From assembly GCA_003645745.1 (NCBI GenBank), contig QNCH01000051.1:1-9000 (forward strand): 9,000 nucleotides of DNA. The letters are read 5' to 3'. A program made the translations under genes and the position numbers. Positions 7,289 through 9,000 of the stretch are shown here, piece by piece (position 1 is the first letter of the stretch; every line of letters begins with the position of its first letter). This stretch comes from Candidatus Omnitrophota bacterium. Its GTDB lineage: Bacteria; Omnitrophota; Gorgyraeia; B26-G9. The notes beneath the pieces are model-generated. The model was given only the letters and a program-made list of their open reading frames with translations. It did not search any database and was not told where the DNA came from.

Positions 7289-7463
7289 CTCAAACGTAAT
7301 TGGTTTGTAATTTTATGACATTACCCTGCACTGTATCTTAAAACGTTCTTCATTCGCAAATCCTTAGGTGCAACAAGCTGCGCCTGCGGTTTGACTTAGG
7401 TCAGAACGTTCCAATCTACAGCACAAAGAAACGCCTAAATTTTACAAACCAATTGCGTTTGAG
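7289..7463. repeat. Concentric inverted repeat, element B, overlapping the 3' end of the GGDEF gene
   Basis: Outer arms 7289-7310 and 7442-7463 are reverse complements at 21 of 22 positions. Nested inside, on the same centre near 7376, are CTGTA/TACAG (7331-7335 with 7417-7421), AACGTTCT/AGAACGTT (7342-7349 with 7403-7410) and a central stem AGGTGCA/TGCGCCT (7366-7372 with 7379-7385, pairing fully as RNA with one G-U). The right arm contains the stop codon and last codons of the upstream GGDEF gene. It fills the gap before proC and may act as a transcript-end or RNA-stability hairpin. Confidence 0.85.
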
Positions 7464-8890
7464 TATACACAAATCCTATTTTTCCCTTTATGCTTTGCCT
7501 TGTATAAAGCTTTATCCGCGTACATTATTAATTCATCTTCAGTCATATCTAATCTAAATTCCGCGCACCCGCCGCTAATACTTATTTTGCTCTTCACACA
7601 ATTTTCCCCTCCGGAAAAATCAAGAGAATACACTGTATTTCTAATTTTGTCTGCCACAAATACTGCATCTTTTAATTTTGTTTCCGGCAAAATAACCACA
7701 AACTCTTCTCCGCCATAACGGCAGGCAATATCAACATTACGAATATTCTGTTTTATTGCCTCTGCGACTGCAAATAATACCTTGTCTCCTGCCTGATGCC
7801 CGTAATTATCATTAAATCTTTTAAAGTAATCTAAGTCAAACATAACCAAAGATAAAGAATTGTGGTAACGCCGAACACGCATAACTTCCAAACCTAAACG
7901 TAAACGTAAATAGCGCTGATTATACAAATTAGTTAATCCATCAGTCACCGCCAAATTGCTAACCTTGCTATAAAGACGCGCATTCTCAATTGCTATTGCC
8001 GCATAATTACACGTTACGGTAAGAAGATTCAAATCATCATTTGTAAAAAAATTTTTCTTGCCCGCTCTGCTCTTATCAGTAACATTTATCACTCCTAAAA
8101 CATTGTTATTAATCTTAAGAGGCGTACACAATAAAGATTTTGTTTTATATTTAGGCAAATTATTGCGTCCAAACAATAGGTCATTTTCAATATTTTGTAC
8201 TAAAACTGCTTCTCCCTGCTCAGCGACCCATCCGCTTATAGAATCGCCAATTTTCACCTTTGCTGTTTTAATCACAGCATGACTGAGCCCTGTAGCAGCT
8301 TTAACAGTTAAAAAATCCCTTTGTTTATCAACAAACATCAACGAACAGACATCAGCGTTAAAAACATCAGCTATCTGCCTGACGATCACATTAGACAATT
8401 TTTCTAAATCCAATATACCATTAAGCACCTGTCCGATATTAAGAATTATTTCTAATTTTTGTTTCTCTTTTTCCAAATTAAGCAAAAGTTTTTTATTCTC
8501 AGAAACAAGCTTTTTACTTCTTATACCGCGTTTCATCACCAGTTTTACATGTCCAATATCAAATGGCTTAATAATATATTCATACGCATCTGCTTCTATA
8601 GCTTTTATTGCTGAATCAGTACTGGGATAAGCAGTAATTAAAATCACGCAAATTTCAGGATTAAATTTTCTCAGATTACTTAATACTTGCATACCGTCAA
8701 CATCAGGCAATTTTATATCAATAATTGCCGCATCAAAATCATTTTTTTTAGCTAATGCAATAGCTTCTTTGCCAAATTCAGCAGACATAACATCATAACC
8801 GTCTTCCCTGAAAATAGCACAAAGCATCTCTCTGATTACAGGCTCATCATCAACAACTAATATTTTTGTATTTTTTAAATTACTTTTCAT
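7442..8890 (-). CDS. REC-GAF-GGDEF response regulator, probable diguanylate cyclase
   Basis: Predicted to make c-di-GMP from two GTP under control of phosphorylation and a sensory GAF domain; cytoplasmic. From ATG 8890 it has 482 residues. The receiver domain spans about 7-120 with acidic pair D14-D15, phospho-acceptor D58 in IIDIKLPDVDG, a Thr in ITAYPS and Lys108 in IIKPFD. A charged, probably coiled-coil linker (about 125-150) precedes a GAF domain (about 155-305). The GGDEF domain (about 315-475) has an intact GGEEF active site (393-397) and an RxxD inhibitory site (R384-D387) five residues before it, so product inhibition is expected. The open frame extends to 8977, but that extension overlaps the kinase gene in another frame and adds nothing to the REC fold, so I reject it. 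The ATG overlaps the upstream kinase stop by 11 bases. The final codons (NAIGL) lie in element B. The input signal is unknown. Confidence 0.93.
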   Translation of the reverse strand: MKSNLKNTKILVVDDEPVIREMLCAIFREDGYDVMSAEFGKEAIALAKKNDFDAAIIDIKLPDVDGMQVLSNLRKFNPEICVILITAYPSTDSAIKAIEADAYEYIIKPFDIGHVKLVMKRGIRSKKLVSENKKLLLNLEKEKQKLEIILNIGQVLNGILDLEKLSNVIVRQIADVFNADVCSLMFVDKQRDFLTVKAATGLSHAVIKTAKVKIGDSISGWVAEQGEAVLVQNIENDLLFGRNNLPKYKTKSLLCTPLKINNNVLGVINVTDKSRAGKKNFFTNDDLNLLTVTCNYAAIAIENARLYSKVSNLAVTDGLTNLYNQRYLRLRLGLEVMRVRRYHNSLSLVMFDLDYFKRFNDNYGHQAGDKVLFAVAEAIKQNIRNVDIACRYGGEEFVVILPETKLKDAVFVADKIRNTVYSLDFSGGENCVKSKISISGGCAEFRLDMTEDELIMYADKALYKAKHKGKNRICVYSNAIGL

Positions 8891-9000
8891 TAATAAAAGC
8901 CGCCTCATTAAATGCTCTACGATCAGAATTACCCTTATTAATCGGCACCTGAACAACAACAACCGTGCCCACACCAATTTTACTGGATATCTTCAGTTTA
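8880..9000 (-). CDS. Histidine kinase, C-terminal end only (5' part beyond window)
   Basis: Reading the minus strand from base 8999 gives 39 codons and a TAA at 8882-8880. The segment LKISSKIGVGTVVVVQVPI matches the end of the HATPase_c domain, where the G2 box (S-x-x-G-x-GT) and the last beta strand (xVxxP) occur in sensor histidine kinases. A polar tail of about 20 residues follows. The stop lies inside the start of the REC-GAF-GGDEF gene (overlap of 11 bases), which implies translational coupling and makes this kinase the likely phosphate donor. The sensor, HisKA and N/G1 boxes are outside the window, so its class and stimulus cannot be stated. Confidence 0.72.
   Translation of the reverse strand, partial: KLKISSKIGVGTVVVVQVPINKGNSDRRAFNEAAFINEK

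Noticed and set aside
7500..8282. Plus-strand open frames at 7500-7718 and 8058-8282
   Set aside because: Both are shadows of the REC-GAF-GGDEF gene on the other strand.
8891..8977. N-terminal extension of the GGDEF gene (29 residues, VWARLLLFRC...)
   Set aside because: It lies over the C-terminal HATPase coding sequence of the kinase in a different frame, and the REC domain begins properly just after the ATG at 8890.
1..9000. CRISPR arrays, tRNA or rRNA genes
   Set aside because: I saw no regularly spaced repeats and no tRNA- or rRNA-like segments; the gaps between genes are all under 200 bp and are filled by the repeats described.

Overview
The window is AT-rich bacterial DNA, and every convincing gene lies on the minus strand, so the biological order runs from high to low coordinates. 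Gene content is ordinary Bacteria, probably with a Gram-negative-like lifestyle: lipoprotein maturation, a bacterial-type isoleucyl-tRNA synthetase and c-di-GMP signalling. Standard TAA/TGA stops are used (lspA ends in TGA), so no recoding is needed. The lineage cannot be fixed from the sequence. An uncultured phylum such as Omnitrophota is a guess from the base composition and the ileS/lspA/lgt/rluD order, nothing stronger.

Layout, following transcription. (1) 9000-7442: the C-terminal tip of a histidine kinase overlaps by 11 bases the start of a REC-GAF-GGDEF response regulator. This looks like a two-component pair that turns a signal into c-di-GMP. (2) 7463-7289: a 175-bp concentric inverted repeat (element B) that also supplies the last codons of the GGDEF gene. 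(3) 7268-6459 proC, followed after 8 bases by ileS (6450-3604). (4) 3587-3477: a second concentric inverted repeat (element A), whose core resembles that of element B. (5) lspA (3427-2951), then a hairpin with T-tracts and a possible promoter, then lgt (2763-2023), which overlaps rluD (2030-1023) by 8 bases. LspA and Lgt act in the same pathway, on prolipoprotein signal-peptide cleavage and the preceding diacylglyceryl transfer. ileS-lspA-rluD neighbourhoods are familiar in bacteria; lgt sits inside this one. (6) 1110-1: mobile DNA. A well-preserved IS3-family OrfB transposase runs off the left edge. Upstream of it is a short degenerate stretch that resembles the OrfA helix-turn-helix, bracketed by a pair of 15-bp exact inverted repeats. 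One of these repeats has become the 3' end of the rluD reading frame.

No convincing new multi-gene system is present. The most notable signals are the two related fold-back repeats, the remodelled C-termini of rluD and the GGDEF gene where repeats overlap them, the mosaic IS3 remnant, and a KMAKS (not KMSKS) motif in IleS. Several gene starts had to be chosen by eye: TTG for rluD, ATG or GTG for lspA, GTG or TTG for proC, and an internal ATG for the response regulator.
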